DNA from: Marthasterias glacialis
Lineage: Eukaryota; Echinodermata; Asteroidea; Forcipulatida; Asteriidae
NCBI GenBank assembly: GCA_911728455.2
Contig: OU452219.1
Coordinates: 16,892,397 to 16,956,396 of the forward strand
Direction: 5' to 3'
Length of the DNA: 64,000 bases
The position numbers and the translations under genes are program-made. The notes beneath the pieces are model-generated. The model was given only the letters and a program-made list of their open reading frames with translations. It was not told the DNA's origin and did no database searches. Positions 48,601-60,594 of the stretch are shown one piece after another (within the stretch, counting starts at the first letter, position 1; each line of letters begins with the position of its first letter).

Positions 48601-50923
48601 ATTTTGCAGGTCCTCAAATGAGATTTTAGGCAGATTTGGACACCAGCTCTTGGCCACGTTGAAGGAAGTTTTAAGTGATCCAGCTAGACCGCTGTGTTCA
48701 CACTATGGGGCTGTTGTGGGACTATGTGCTCTTGGGACTAAGGTAAGGGTCTTGTACCATCTCTTGATTTATATTCGGTCTTCGGTAACACCATGTGGTG
48801 ATATCTAATTCGCTGTGTAGAATTGTTCTTGTAAGAACTTGTCCTGCTGTTTATCTACTGCTGCATAGTAGATTGGGAATCGATAGACAACGTAGTTCAG
48901 ATAAGAACTTGTCCTGCTGTTTATCTACTGCCGCAAAGTAGACTGGGAAACCAGGAGACTACCTAGTTCAGATTAGATTTTTTTCCTGCTGTTAATCTAC
49001 TGCTGCAGGCTCTGCTGAGTAGATTGGGAATCAAGAGACTACTAAGTTCAGATAAGAACTTGTCCTGCTGTTTATCTACTGCTGCAAAGTAGGCTGGGAA
49101 ACCAGGAGACTACCTAGTTCAGATTAGATTTTGTCCTGCTGTTAATCTACTGCTGCGGGCTCTGCAGAGTAGATTGGTAATCAGGAGACTACCTAGTTCA
49201 GATAAGAACTTGTCCTGCTGTTTATCTACTGCCGCAAAGTAGGCTGGGAAACCAGGAGACTACCTAGTTCAGATTAGATTTTGTCCTGCTGTTAATCTAC
49301 TGCTGCGGGCTCTGCAGAGTAGATTGGGGATCAGGAGACTACCAAGTTCAGATAAGAACTTGTCCTGCTGTTTATCTACTGCCATGGACTTTGCAGAGTA
49401 CTCTGCAGAGTAGATTGTGAATCGGTAGACTACATAGTTCAGATAAGAGCTTGTCCTGCTGTTTGTCTACTGCCACAGAGGTGAAAAGGCAGGGAAAGAA
49501 ATCATCAAGTCAACCTGATCCCTTGCTATCAATATCAATAGAACTGAATTTCCAGTTTGATTTATCCAGCTATTTAAAAAAAAATAATAATTGTCTGCAC
49601 ATCTGTCTTCTCATCTGTTTCTTTTCATTTCCCTTTGCTTGCAGGCGGTGGAGGAGGTGTTTGTGAGTCAACTTTCCAGCTACTGGCCGACTCTTCAGCA
49701 AGTCTTGGAAGACACTTCAATCTCAAACTCACAGGTCAAAGGAGACGGTCACAAGGTTCATGGAGCCATTCTGGTAACCTGATTATTTTGTGGTTATTTA
49801 TGTAGGCGTTGACACAAAGGGAATATTTTGTATCTGTTACAAATGTAGAATGTTGGTTGGTAAAATTGTCAGCTAATGGTAAAAATAAATGAGAACAATC
49901 TTTTGCAATAAAAAAAGCCCCCCAAGTTACTCAGTTTGTTGAAGGTGTAGAAGTATTGTTATATCTATCAACCCGTATACATGTATTTTGTTAACCGTGT
50001 CACAATCGGTACAGGATGTTTCATTAACAACTACTGAGTTGGGAATGAATTGAATTTTCAGTCTTTGAGTGTGTTGTGAACACTTTTCATCAGCAGTGTA
50101 GACACCATGCAAATAATTATACAAATTTGTCTCAACTAAAACACTCATCATCTCTTCCCAGGCTGCGGCTGAAATGCTCCTGAGAGCGAGGCAAAATCAA
50201 CCCATCTTGGAGGATTCTGACCATCCAACCGTGGATCAGTCCCCAAGCACCAGCCCGGATCATCAGGCAGACTTTCCCTTCAGCTCAGCCAGCCACCTCA
50301 TACATCTCAGCAGCAGTGGCGTTAAGAGTGACCCAGACAAAGACGACACCAAAACACAAAAGATATACACGGTTTCGGAGCTGTACAAGGAACTCTACGA
50401 GTACCTCGGTGACAGCCTTACTCTTAGGGTACATCCTTCAGAACTTGTAGAGGAGCAACCTCCTGATGAGCCCCCTAAAGATATTGATCTACTTCGGCTG
50501 TTGAACGGCGATTCTCACACGGAGCATCTTCACAGAGGAGAATCACTGAAGCTTACAAGACAAAAGTATCCCAACAGACCACGCCTTCTCTCTGGAGGGA
50601 CTGGTAGAGAGGGACTCCGCCCACGCCATGGTAAGACACCCAAGAAGGTTCGTGGAAGAGCTGCTTGTCTCAAGGATGCCTTCCCGTTGGCCAAGACGAT
50701 CAAGATACATAAGTCTGATTTCACGACACAGTTGAGTGTTCCTGGACATTTAGCAAGTTTGCGGACCAAGCGCTCCTCTGAGAGTAGTGGGACAATGCCC
50801 TCGTGGTTGACAAGTAACTCTGATGTCTGGAAGATTAACATGAGGATGCCTTTGTATGGGAAGAGGAGGTCGAGTGGAGGTCATTATCATCGAACTGTGT
50901 GCGACTTGAGTGCTTGCTTGTAA
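45693..50923 (+). CDS. TAF6L: TAF6-like protein (TAF6L), 3' portion, block B copy
   Basis: Exons 45693-45790, 46318-46491, 47168-47292, 48610-48742, 49645-49773 and 50162-50923 (stop) give about 472 residues, in frame throughout and nearly identical to the block A copy. One extra Ser (ESSGTMPSW) is a 3-base insertion relative to A. No histone-fold exons are visible in the 680 bp between the TMX1 stop and the first exon, nor were any recognised upstream of TMX1 in the window. Unless the gene begins beyond a nested TMX1, this copy is 5'-truncated. Its intact frames then suggest either recent origin, or expression as a shortened protein or a TMX1 read-through product; these are inferences. The HEAT-region and tail features are as in the A copy. 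Confidence 0.88.
45836..46145 (+). mobile_element. tRNA-derived SINE in TAF6L intron (block B)
   Basis: Orthologous position to the SINE at 565-870, with the same boxes and body. The B box reads GGTCGGAGTCCCGGC, closer to consensus than in A. Confidence 0.8.
46556..46832 (+). repeat. Intronic relative of the 1.35 kb tandem unit (block B)
   Basis: Carries GAGCCGAAATACAACGAATA, TGGTGGAAGCCTCTCAATGT and AGTAGTGGAATGTCGGGTGA. It is longer than the A copy, which has an internal deletion. Confidence 0.65.
47462..48050 (+). mobile_element. 5'-truncated LINE 3' end (block B)
   Basis: Same position and structure as 2130-2712, ending GTGGGATAATAAAG and TCTA repeats. Confidence 0.7.
48250..48432. mobile_element. 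MITE-like element, TAF6L intron (block B)
   Basis: Counterpart of 2915-3115, shorter by loss of part of the right end and a shorter A run. Confidence 0.55.
48825..49475. repeat. Intronic minisatellite (block B)
   Basis: Same alternating two-type units as 3500-4160, with slightly different unit sequences and the terminal palindrome retained. Confidence 0.85.
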
Positions 50924-51689
50924 CTTTCTTTTGAGCATATCGAGATGAAATGTACATGCACAAAATACCGTTTCTTACGTGATATACATAAAGTACTTAA
51001 TGTGAACATTTCTAATTTTCAAGTCCATTATTACAGAATCTTGTAATTTGGAAAGTGCTCTTTCAATCGTCTTCAGTTTAACTGTTGATGTGATTATGTT
51101 TACTTGAAGACGCTAGGACAGATTTTTGGCCGATTTGACCCAAAAATTTAATTAAAAAAGCTATTTTTATATACTCAAGAAAGTTAAAATTTTTAATTAC
51201 AGGTATTGCAAAAAAAAATGAAAATGAATTATTGTCTGGATCCTGACATTAAATCACATCCATCAGCCATGTACAAACAATTTTGCAGGTTACATGTTCT
51301 TTGTGCATAGTCCGGGGCATATGCGGAAGTGTTTTGAAGCAGCATCATTTGTCAAAATTCGTTCAGAGAAAACATTCTTTAAAAAATACTTTTGGTGAAA
51401 ATCGGGCCATGCGACTTAAACATGAGTATAACAACGCCAATTCCAGATGTTTTTATTTATGTGTTTTACAGCAGTTTATTTCTGAAAACATGGCAACATT
51501 TAGCAGTGAATTTCAAGCCTTTTAAGGCTTGAACGTGTTGACTTTCAAATAGACATGCTGTATTTCTCTGAAGGGAAAGTACATTATTGTTTTTCAGAAA
51601 AGTAAAGCATTTCCTTCGTCGATTAACACACCCATACAAACAACCTTTTAAAATTTCTTGTTCACACTGGGATTTTGTAGGTGTTCATG

Positions 51690-51870
51690 TTTTGGCGTTT
51701 TGCGATGTGGCAATCAAAATCAGCAACGTTGGCATTGTGGGTCTTCAAATGCTATTTTCTTGACTGACTTGATCTCAGACAGAAGTATTTCTCTTGAGGA
51801 TTGGCACTGGTATGAACTTGATAATCAGTGAGCTTTCAGATTGAAGCTACATCACTTTATTTTCGATAAC
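51690..51870. repeat. Dispersed relative of the 26-29 kb array (block B flank)
   Basis: GGCAATCAAAATCAGCAACG, GGGTCTTCAAATGC and TTGGCACTGGTATGAACTTG also occur at 28580-28740. Block A has a shortened version near 6385-6510 and block C a diverged one near 57205-57300. Confidence 0.6.
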
Positions 51871-51964
51871 TACTGATCCTTTATTTTGGATTTATTGAGG
51901 AATGTTATTACCAGTGGTCTACTACTGGTCACAGTTTTTAAGACAAGATAGCTTATGAAAATTC

Positions 51965-52195
51965 AACACTGCTTATCAACATCTGCCCTGGAATGGCAGG
52001 GGTCGTGGGTTCGAATCCCACCCGAGGAATATGCCTGTGAGGTCTTTTTTACAGGATTCGGGAAAGTACTGAGTATACAGTGCTTAATACACATCGGTGT
52101 ATGGGCAAAAACAAAAATAATATTCTTATCCCCGATACAAAATTAATATCTATCTTATTGACCCCTTGCACACATGTCACACGTGGTGACTGTGC
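51965..52195 (+). mobile_element. SINE with intact tRNA-like head (block B)
   Basis: A-box-like GGAATGGCAGGGG and B-box GGGTTCGAATCCC are followed by CAGGATTCGGGAAAGTACTG and ACACATCGGTGTATGGGC. Only the body remains in block A. Confidence 0.75.
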
Positions 52196-52612
52196 CACGC
52201 TCTCGATTTTTGAATAATAATAATAAAACAGCATTTATAAAGCGCATTATGAATCACAGATTCCTCAATGCAGCTAACGATAGAAGTGAAATTTAAAACC
52301 TTGAACAATAAACAGTGGAAGTCGGTAGGTATACGTGTAAACGTTGCCTCGCCTAAAATGCGTACCCTACTGTACAGTGGTGCAAGACCTTCTCGTTTTG
52401 TTATGTCACAATTTTTCCGCGGAAGGGCACTATCATAGTGTCCTCTCGCGGCAAAAAATTGCGACTACACACTGTATAACACACGGTGACATTGGCTTCC
52501 AAAATGGCTCAACCAAGATTATTGTGTTGATGACGTCAGGTGAATGGGGTCAATAGTGGAATGATGCCAATTTGGTTTTATTTATATATTTAAACATTCA
52601 ATTAAGGAGCTA

Positions 52613-52800
52613 GGCCCAATTTTGTAGAACTGCTTAATTAACAGAAAAGTTTGCTTAACAATTATCTACTCAGCAAAACTAAGCAGGATACCAGTCAAAG
52701 ACGGAGTGTGTGATAGTGTATTTTGGCTGGTAGCCTTATACTGGTTAGCAAAGTTGTGTTGTGCTTAGCTGTTTTTTGTGTTTAAGCAGCTCTATGAAAT
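52613..52800. mobile_element. MITE-like element (block B)
   Basis: Counterpart of 7200-7400, with end motifs GGCCCAATTTTGTAGAACTG and TTAAGCAGCTCTATGAAATT. Confidence 0.55.
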
Positions 52801-53619
52801 TGAATCAATCAAATGTAGATTTCACTTCTTGTGAAGTTCTGGTTTTAATTGTCCTGAGAAGTATTACCGAATAAAATGCTGTCATCTTGAAAAATAGCTG
52901 TTCGAATCCTATGTTAATTCTTTAATAGTCCCTACCTGATTGTGTGGGTAATGGGTTTTCGTTATTTGGATTTTTCCTCTCACATCTACAAGTAAAACTG
53001 ACATTTCTTTACATCTTCTCTACACAGGTATCTTCAGGACTACAGGTCACAGTAGTATGTGCTTTTGAGGGTTCCTTGGTTTCATTACCAGAAAGATTGA
53101 ATAATAATACTACTTTAGTCAGACCAAACACATACCGGTAGAGTACATTTTGATCAAACTTATTTTGTTTTGTTTTTTAACCTGAAGATTGAAATGAGGG
53201 GAACCAGTGATGTACTGAGCCATAAATATACACAGTGATTAACTCTCCTGGTATATAGGTATGTTTAAAGAGAGATCATTCTCTGATGTATGCACTTGAT
53301 AAAAGTGTATCTCTTCTCAAACCAAACGACTGTTTCGTGTGTGTTTTTCTTGAAATGCAAACAGTTTTTGACAAACTTTCCCAATGGAATTTATACTTGG
53401 AGCTTTTAAAAGACTAGCAGCTGTTTTTCTTCGCTTGTTTGTTTATGAACTAACACAGTTAATTGCCCAAAAGATTTGTGTTATAAAATGAAACTATGTT
53501 TTTTCCATTACGAAGAAGAACAATTGCCCCCCCCCCTTTCTTCGTCAAAATAATAACCGAGAAAATAAGCAAGACTCTTAAAATATTCAACTACAAAAGG
53601 ATAAATTGATAATTGGTTC

Positions 53620-53889
53620 AAAAAGATACATCCCATCCACCCGCACCGTACCTGCTGCCTGCCCAACGGCCACCGCCCGTTGTATATTCCATTCTTTATG
53701 GTCTGACCACCAAGCCTAACGGATGGGCACCTGCGCGCGGCGGGCCTTTGATCTATCTCTGTCAGCAAGTGTTGCTCATAGACATTGCTTTACGCTTAAT
53801 TTTTTTACGAATGTTTATGTGTTCCGGCGAACTGTGGTATTGACGGTGTTTTACAGGGAAAACCCGTCTGGAACGAGCAGTAAATCAAG
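53620..53889 (+). promoter_or_regulatory. CG-richer region upstream of the asparaginase gene
   Basis: GC- and CpG-rich compared with its surroundings (CACCTGCGCGCGGCGGGCC near 53729) and directly before the ATG at 53890, so a likely promoter and 5' UTR. No specific factor site was assigned. Confidence 0.4.
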
Positions 53890-55480
53890 ATGACAGATGA
53901 TGTAGTATTAGTTTTGCAGACAGGTGGTAGGTCAAGATCGAGTTTACTATACAACATAATATAATAACGTCCATAATGGCTTCATAATTGACGAACTTTG
54001 GTCAGAATTCTGCTCGATACACACACTCATGAGAGACAATAAGCTCCCGGTTATTATATACGTACAAAGTGCAAAATAGCAGGCGGGTTATGTCACCACA
54101 TATCACCCGCCACTCGCCACCATAATGCACGCTGCAATTTTTTTAACTACCTCCTACTACAGTGCCATAACTAGCGTTGGTTGTTATATTGAAACAAATA
54201 ACACATAACAAGTTAAAACTGTCTGCAAATAGTGTTTCAAATACAAGACAGGTAAAGTTACCGAACCGAGGATGTTTGTGTTGTTCGTTATTCTTGCACT
54301 CTAAATACTACCGGTTGACCCGAAAACTGGTTAAAAAATGGGATATTGACTCAGATTCTGCGTCAGTTTGACACAGTTTCAGGTCAGTTTGGCACAGATT
54401 CCGGGTGATACTGACACAAAAAGTGGTCAAGCACCCTGCGACTCGGAATCCAGGTCAATTCTGACCGCGGTGGTTTTTAATATTTGTTTTTCCGATTCTG
54501 TTAACAGTATAATGTATTTTAACTCCCACCAGGTACAATAGACAAAGACTACCCCAGTGTGAAGGGAGGCTATGCTTTTGAGATTGGGGAATCTGCTGTG
54601 CATCTTATGATGCAGAGAATTCTCACTGATGTGACGTTTGTGTATCTGACAGTTTGCCGAAAGGACAGTCAGGATATAGATGATAACGATAGGTGAATGA
54701 TTAATAGGATTGGCTAGGATTAGTGACTATTGTATTGAACAGTAAAATGAATGGTTATGAATTGGTAATAGATTGTGAAGAATATGCATTGGTAACGGTA
54801 AAGAATGGCTATGAATTGGTAATAATGGTTAATAATGCTTATGAATTGGTAATAATGGTAAAGAATGGTTATGAATTGGTAATAAAATGGTAATGAATTG
54901 TTATGAATATTAGTAATAAATGGTAATGAATGGGTATGATTTGTTCTGAATAGTAATGAATGAAGGAATCATTGGCGTGTCGTGGTTGGGTGGTCTTATG
55001 CATCGAAGTTTCGTTGGCGTGGTCACCGGAGTGTGGGTTCGAATCCCGGTCATGACACTTGTGTTCCTGAGCAAGACACTTCAATTGCTTTAATTGCTTT
55101 AATTGGAGTGTATAGTTAATTTGATTATGCCATTCTCTCTAATTATTATAATTTATTTCAAACCTAGGGAGTTTCTTTGGAGGACCTGTCAGCAAGCCAC
55201 ACAGAAAACCATACTGATCACCCATGGCACTGATACAATGATTGAGACAGCTGCCTATCTTGCTAAAAGAAGGCTCCCCAATAAAGTGATCGTTCTCACA
55301 GGAGCCTTTCTCCCGGCTACCTTTAAGAGGTCCGAGGCAGAATTTAACATTGGAGTGGCAGTGGGGGCGCTTCAGTGTCTAACGGAGTGTGACGTGTACA
55401 TTGCAATGAGTGGCAGAGTGCTTCGTTGGGATAAAGTGTCCAGGGACAATGTCAGTGGAAAATTTGTTGCCATTTTATAA
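53890..55480 (+). CDS. Single-domain asparaginase-like protein
   Basis: Three exons, 53890-53926, 54533-54692 and 55168-55480, with GT/AG junctions and consistent phase, give 169 residues. The N-terminus MTDDVVLVLQTGGTIDKDYP holds the TGGTI nucleophile-threonine motif. Its second Gly codon is split by intron 1. ILITHGTDTMIETA (about residues 85-98) is the second catalytic motif, HGTDT, and VLTGAFLPATF plus EAEFNIGVAVGALQ follow. Length and layout match the small bacterial asparaginase-like proteins of about 165 residues, which correspond to the N-terminal domain of type I/II asparaginases, rather than the 300+ residue two-domain enzymes. Hydrolysis of asparagine or a related amide is inferred. 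No signal peptide, so probably cytosolic. It lies in the gap between duplication blocks B and C and has no counterpart in A. A bacterial origin followed by intron gain is possible. Confidence 0.87.
54740..54965. repeat. AT-rich minisatellite in asparaginase intron 2
   Basis: Irregular repeats of AATGGTTATGAATTGGTAAT and shortened forms of it. Confidence 0.8.
54970..55110 (+). mobile_element. Truncated SINE in asparaginase intron 2
   Basis: B-box GGGTTCGAATCCCGG followed by CCTGAGCAAGACACTTCAAT, the same family as the SINE in the TAF6L intron, cut off shortly after the head. Confidence 0.7.
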
Positions 55481-55551
55481 GGTGAAAAGACTCGCTGGTT
55501 AAAAAGCTGCAAAATAAATACATCGCTTTTAACACAAAAACCTGAATTAAC

Positions 55552-55855
55552 TTTTTTTAAAGGAAGAAATACAAGATGGATATCCGTGTGATAAAGGTCT
55601 GTGAGTTGTAAAGATAAAGATGGTAGGCAGATTGATCTGCGTAACACAGAGCGGACAAATTGTTTAGAGTTGATCGGCAGATGTTTTTGTTTTAAAGCAA
55701 AAACCATAGCCTGGAGCCAGTCCAAACAGTGTAATAAGACAGAATTACATTAGTCGTATTTTAGTAAAATAGTTTTGATGCCGAACATCAATTTCTGTGC
55801 TTCTTATGTTTGGATGAAACAGAGGACTTCGCTATTTTTTGTACATTTATTTATA
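55552..55855. repeat. Copy of the TMX1-upstream 300-bp block
   Basis: Matches 38031-38337 and ends at TTATTTATA, where TAF6L exon sequence begins abruptly. Confidence 0.85.
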
Positions 55856-56364
55856 GCCTTACTCTTAGGGTACATCCTTCAGAACTTGTAGAGGAGCAAC
55901 CTGCTGATGAGCCCCCTAAAGATATTGATCTACTGCGGCTGTTGAACGGCGATTCTCACACGGAGCATCTTCACAGAGGAGGATCACTGAAGCTTACAAA
56001 ACAAAAGTATCCCAACAGACCACGCCTTCTCTCTGGAGGGACTGGTAGAGAGGGACTCCGTCCACGCCATGGTAAGACACCCAAGAAGGTTCGTGGGAGA
56101 GCTGCTTGTCTCAAGGATGCCTTCCCGTTGGCCAAGACCATCAAGATACATAAGTCTGATTTCACGACACAGTTGAGTGTTCCTGGACATTTAGCGAGTT
56201 TGCGGACCAAGCGCTCCTCTGAGAGTAGTGTGACGATGCCCTCGTGGTTGACAAGTAACTCTGATGTCTGGAAGATTAACATGAGGATGCCTTTGTATGG
56301 GAAGAGGAGGTCGAGTGGAGGTCATTATCATAAAACTGTGTGTGACTTGAGTGCTTGCTTGTAA
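55855..56364 (+). pseudogene. TAF6L: TAF6L last-exon fragment (block C)
   Basis: Begins abruptly inside the last TAF6L exon (SLTLRVHPSELVEEQPADEP) and runs to the normal stop (CDLSACL) with no frameshift, about 168 residues. Everything upstream, including the splice acceptor, is missing, so it is a 3' fragment. The frame happens to extend upstream into the 300-bp block to an ATG at 55810, but nothing suggests that this is real. Confidence 0.9.
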
Positions 56365-57609
56365 CTTTCTTTTGAGCATATTGAGATGAAATGTACATGC
56401 ACAAATACCGTTTCTTACGTGATGTACATAAAGTACTTAATGTGAACATTTCTAATTTTCATTTCCGTTATTCCAGAATCTTGTAATTTGGATAGTGCTC
56501 TTTCAATCGTCTTCAGTTTAACTGTTGATGTGATTATGTTTACTTAAAGACGCCAGGTAAGATTTTTGACCGATTTGACCCAACAATTTAATTAAAAATG
56601 CCATTTTTATATACTCAAGAAAGTTATAAATTTTAATTCAAGGTATTGCGAAAAAAAATCCAGAATGATAAGTGGTAGTTACTTAAAAACTAAAAGTGAA
56701 TTATTGTCGGGATCATTAAATCACATCCATCAGCCACGTACAAACAATTTTTTGTGCATTGTCCGTGGCATAAGCGGAAGTATTTGTATGTTCTTCATTT
56801 TGAAGCAGCATCATTTGTCAAAATTCGTTCGTTTAGAAAAAAAAGGCTTTAAAAAATATTTTGGTGAAAATCGGGCCATACGCCTTAAAAATGTGTATGA
56901 CAACTACGCCAATTCCAGATGTTTTTATTTATGTGTTTTACAGCAGTTTATATCTGAAAACATGACAACATTTAGCAATGAATTCCAAGCCTTAATCACT
57001 TGTTGACTTTCAAATAGACATGCTGTGTTTCTCCGAAGGGAAAGTACGTTATTGTTTTTCGGAAAAGTAAAGCATTTCCCATCCTCAGTAAACACACCCA
57101 AACGAACAACCTTTGAACATTGAACATTTCTGATTCACACTTGGAGAAAACAACTTTTGTCTGTGATTTTGTAGGTGTTCATATTAAAATTAGGCTTTTC
57201 GCGATGTGGCAATCAAAATCAATGGTGAAATTTTGGGTCTTCAAGAAAAAGTGTTATTTTCTTAACTTTGACGGTATCTCACAAGAATATTTCTCAAAAA
57301 CCTTGAACAATAACAGTGGTGGAAGTCAATAGGTATATGTGTAAACGACCCCTTGCCTAAAATGCATACCACACTGTACAGTCTTGGTGCAAGACCTTCT
57401 CGTTTTGTCATAATTTTTTCTGCGGAAGGGCACTATCATAGTGCCCTCTCACAAGAAAAAATTGTGACTTTACACTGTATAACACACAGTGACATTTACT
57501 TCCAAAATGGCGCAGACAAGATTATTGTGATGATGATGTCAGTTGAATTAGGTCACTAGTGGAATAATGCCAATGTGGTTTTATTTTTACTTAAGGTTCA
57601 ATAATGAGC

Positions 57610-57795
57610 TGGGCCCAATTTTGTAGAGCTGCTTAAACAAAAAAGTTTGCTTAACAATTATCTACTCAGCAAAACTATGCAGGATACCAGTCAAAGACGG
57701 AATGTGTGATAGTGTATTTTGGCTGGTAGCCATATACTGGTTAGCAAAGTTGAGCTGTGCTGAGCAACTATTTGTGCTTAAGCAGCTCTGTGAAG
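57610..57795. mobile_element. MITE-like element (block C)
   Basis: Counterpart of 7200-7400 with more substitutions. Confidence 0.5.
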
Positions 57796-57944
57796 TTTAA
57801 TTAGAACAATCAAATGTAGATTTCACTTCTTGTGAAGTTCTGGTTTTAATTTTTCCGAGAAGTATTACCGAATAAAATGCTGTCATCTTGAAAAATAGCT
57901 GTTGGAATTCTATGTTAATTCTTTGATGAAATTCAGGTTGGCCC

Positions 57945-58105
57945 AGAAGTTTCCTGACTTTCACATTATTGGACCACGGTTCGAATCCCAGATGGGAGCC
58001 TTGCATGTGGATTCAGTCCCTACCTGATTGTGTGGGTAATGGGTTTTCTTTATTTGGGGTTTTCCTCCCACATCTACAAGTAAAACTGACATTTCTTTAC
58101 ATCTT
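57945..58105 (+). mobile_element. SINE with B-box (block C)
   Basis: Counterpart of 7540-7715; head GGTTCGAATCCCAGATGGGA intact. Confidence 0.6.
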
Positions 58106-58889
58106 TTCTACACAGGTATCTTCAGGACTACGGGTCACAGCAGTAGGTGCTTTTGAGGGTCCCTTGGTTTCATTACAAGAAAGATTGAATAATACTAATT
58201 TAGTCAGACCAAACACATACCGGTAGAGTACATTTTGATCAAACTTATGTGTGTGTTTTTTTAACCTGAAGATTGAAATGAGGGGAACCAGTGATGTACT
58301 GAGCCATAAATATACACAGTGATCAACTATCGTGGTATATGGGCATGTTTACCTCTATGGTTTAACGAGAGACCATTGAATGTTTTCTCGCGATTTTATC
58401 TTTCACTGATGTATGGACTTGGTGAAAGTGTATCTCTTCTCAAAGATTATGATCACAGACATTATAATACCCATAGACGGACATGGAAAAGTTTCCATAT
58501 CCGACTGCCACTTTCTAAGGGATTTTTTTAATTTTTTAATTGATGTTGGCTTTAATTTCCCTTTTTTAAATATTCCTCTCCAGGTATTAGTAGCTAAAAC
58601 GCTAATTATTGACCTTTTAAAAGGAAAAACCAAACGGACATTTCAGCGCGCGGCCGGAATTTTCGTGCATTCATGCCCAAAGGTCTGGGGCCTTTTTGAT
58701 GTATGTGAATCTGTATTCATTATTGCGTGATGCAGGCAGGGAGCACAACAAATGTTGTGACATACTAAAGAAGTGATACTTGTGTGAGCAATTTTACCAA
58801 GATTTGTAGGCTGATCACAGGCAACAAAAAAGGGAACATACAAAAGGAGACATTATTTAATAATCAGAAAGTTTGAAAATCTTAATAAA

Positions 58890-59160
58890 TCTAACCCAAA
58901 CCCTAACCCTAAAACCCAAACCCTAACCCCAAAAATGATGGGCCCAATCGGTCATGAAAGCGCGCTTCGTATTCGTCTAACCCGGAGACACCTACTAACC
59001 AATCAGGTCACGAAAAGAGGAGCGCGCAACCTAGCCGTCTTAACCATTGGTTAGCAGGCAAAATAGTAGCCAATAAGAAGTCGCAAAACGAGGAGCGCCC
59101 TGCACAATATTATAATTAACTCTGGGCCGTGGAGGAGGGCCACCAGTGAGAAATCACGAA
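58890..59160 (+). promoter_or_regulatory. CCAAT-rich promoter-like stretch with telomere-like motif (block C)
   Basis: Counterpart of 8476-8735. The CCCTAA-type motifs run over 58890-58930 and are slightly longer than in A. The CCAAT boxes are conserved. Confidence 0.45.
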
Positions 59161-59162
59161 TT

Positions 59163-59420
59163 ATGAGCCGTGGGAAAGGGGGTCACTGGCAGAACAAAAA
59201 GGAGGGTAAGACTAGAGAGCGGGCGCCGGGGGAGGGCGGTCGTATATTTTTTTTTAACTCTTGTTGCTACACCGCGGCAGCTGCTGTCACATTTGAAACG
59301 AAGATTGTTCACACAGGATGGGCGTCCTTGCTCTGCGACCATGAAAACGTTTTCAACCCTTTAGAATTGTTCAAAGTTCCTGTTCCTAGCTGGATACATT
59401 CTTCAACCCTTCTAGATAGG
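59163..59420 (+). other. Exon-like start of an unidentified transcript (block C)
   Basis: Here the ATG-led frame is open for 86 codons (MSRGKGGHWQNKKEG through VPVPSWIHSSTLLD) up to the donor AG|GTAAGG near 59418, whereas the A copy is frameshifted. No family recognised. A long open frame in only one copy is weak evidence for coding. Confidence 0.3.
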
Positions 59421-60485
59421 TAAGGATCAAAGTTTACTTAAATTCCATGGATATAAAGTGACAGCCGGATACCGGGCGGCATTTTAGCCAATGGTACTAA
59501 TGGGATGATAGCCTAGCATTAGCAACCGATCGATTGGATACCCTGGTACCCTGACTGCATTGACATATCAAATCCATGCACTGTCAATTGCAAAACATCG
59601 GCCGATATCTACGGCTTAGGATTGGTAATAAACCTAGAACCATTACTTTATTTTTTTTTGTTCACTCTGACTTACCTCCATTGAGCCGAAATACAAAGAA
59701 TAAACTATGGTGGGAGCCTTTTCTTGGAACAGAAGGACAAAGGTCTGGAATCAGTGACACAAAAACCAAAAACCAAAAACCTTTGCTCTGGTGTTCTGAT
59801 TTTGCACAATGGAATCTGTACACTGCTTCCATTTTCAGGCAGGGGAAACTTTTGCAGTAAATTATTTCATCCATCACCAACTGTATAAAAGAGAAGTTAA
59901 ACAGTCTAGAGTTAAAGAGTTGTGTACTTTTGTTTTCTGTGTGTTGTTGAGATAATAAAAAAATGAAAAGATTGGAGAGAACTGATCCTGTCACTAATGG
60001 GGGAAAGACACCTCCCCGGGACACACCAAGTTATCGGGAGACTGTACCAGTAGCGATGTGCTGCTACCGCATCAGCAGTCTCCAGTCCAGCACCGTCCTG
60101 CAGCCACAGTCAGCTGCAGGCGCTGGCAGTTCCATTGGCCGAGTAGGGGACCCGACAAAGTCTTCGTCTCCTGCCAACTTACATGGAACACATCTGTCAT
60201 AAACAAATGGCCTTAAATTGAGAATCCCCACTTGATAGTCCAACTTACATGGAACACATCTGTCATAAACAAATGGCCTTAAATTGAGAATCCCCACTTG
60301 ATAGTAAACTCCTAGTGGACAGGCGAGATAAGAAAAACATGGGCCATCTCTTTTATTATGCTTATTGTTTAAAAGTATATTGTGCCCTCTTATGGTCAAA
60401 TAATTTTTTAATTGATGCTGGAATTGAAGGAAAACAACATCACACCCCTTTCACAAATTGTTGTTTTTATTTTCTTTGCATTTAG

Positions 60486-60594
60486 GCTAGCCACAGACAT
60501 ATCATTGTCAGATGAAGTTTATCTGCCAAAAGAAGATGCCTGATGCACATGCTGGTCCAGCATCAAGATTCAAGGATGTATTCTCCATGAACAG
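60486..60594 (+). other. Splice-flanked module, block C unit 1
   Basis: Same sequence type and short frame as 10140-10248 (DISLSDEVYLPKEDA, stop); acceptor TTTAG and donor GTAAAG are intact. Confidence 0.4.

Larger units (their letters stand above)
45273..53340. repeat. Segmental duplication block B
   Basis: Collinear with A 1 to about 8040 and then a few bases near 8219, after which homology ends at about 53340. Indels relative to A include the SINE head kept at 51965-52045 and the SINE head lost near 52925. Confidence 0.9.

Noticed and set aside
55810-55856. ATG-led extension of the TAF6L fragment into the 300-bp block
   Set aside because: The same block lies upstream of TMX1 without that frame being used, and the open frame is short and fortuitous.
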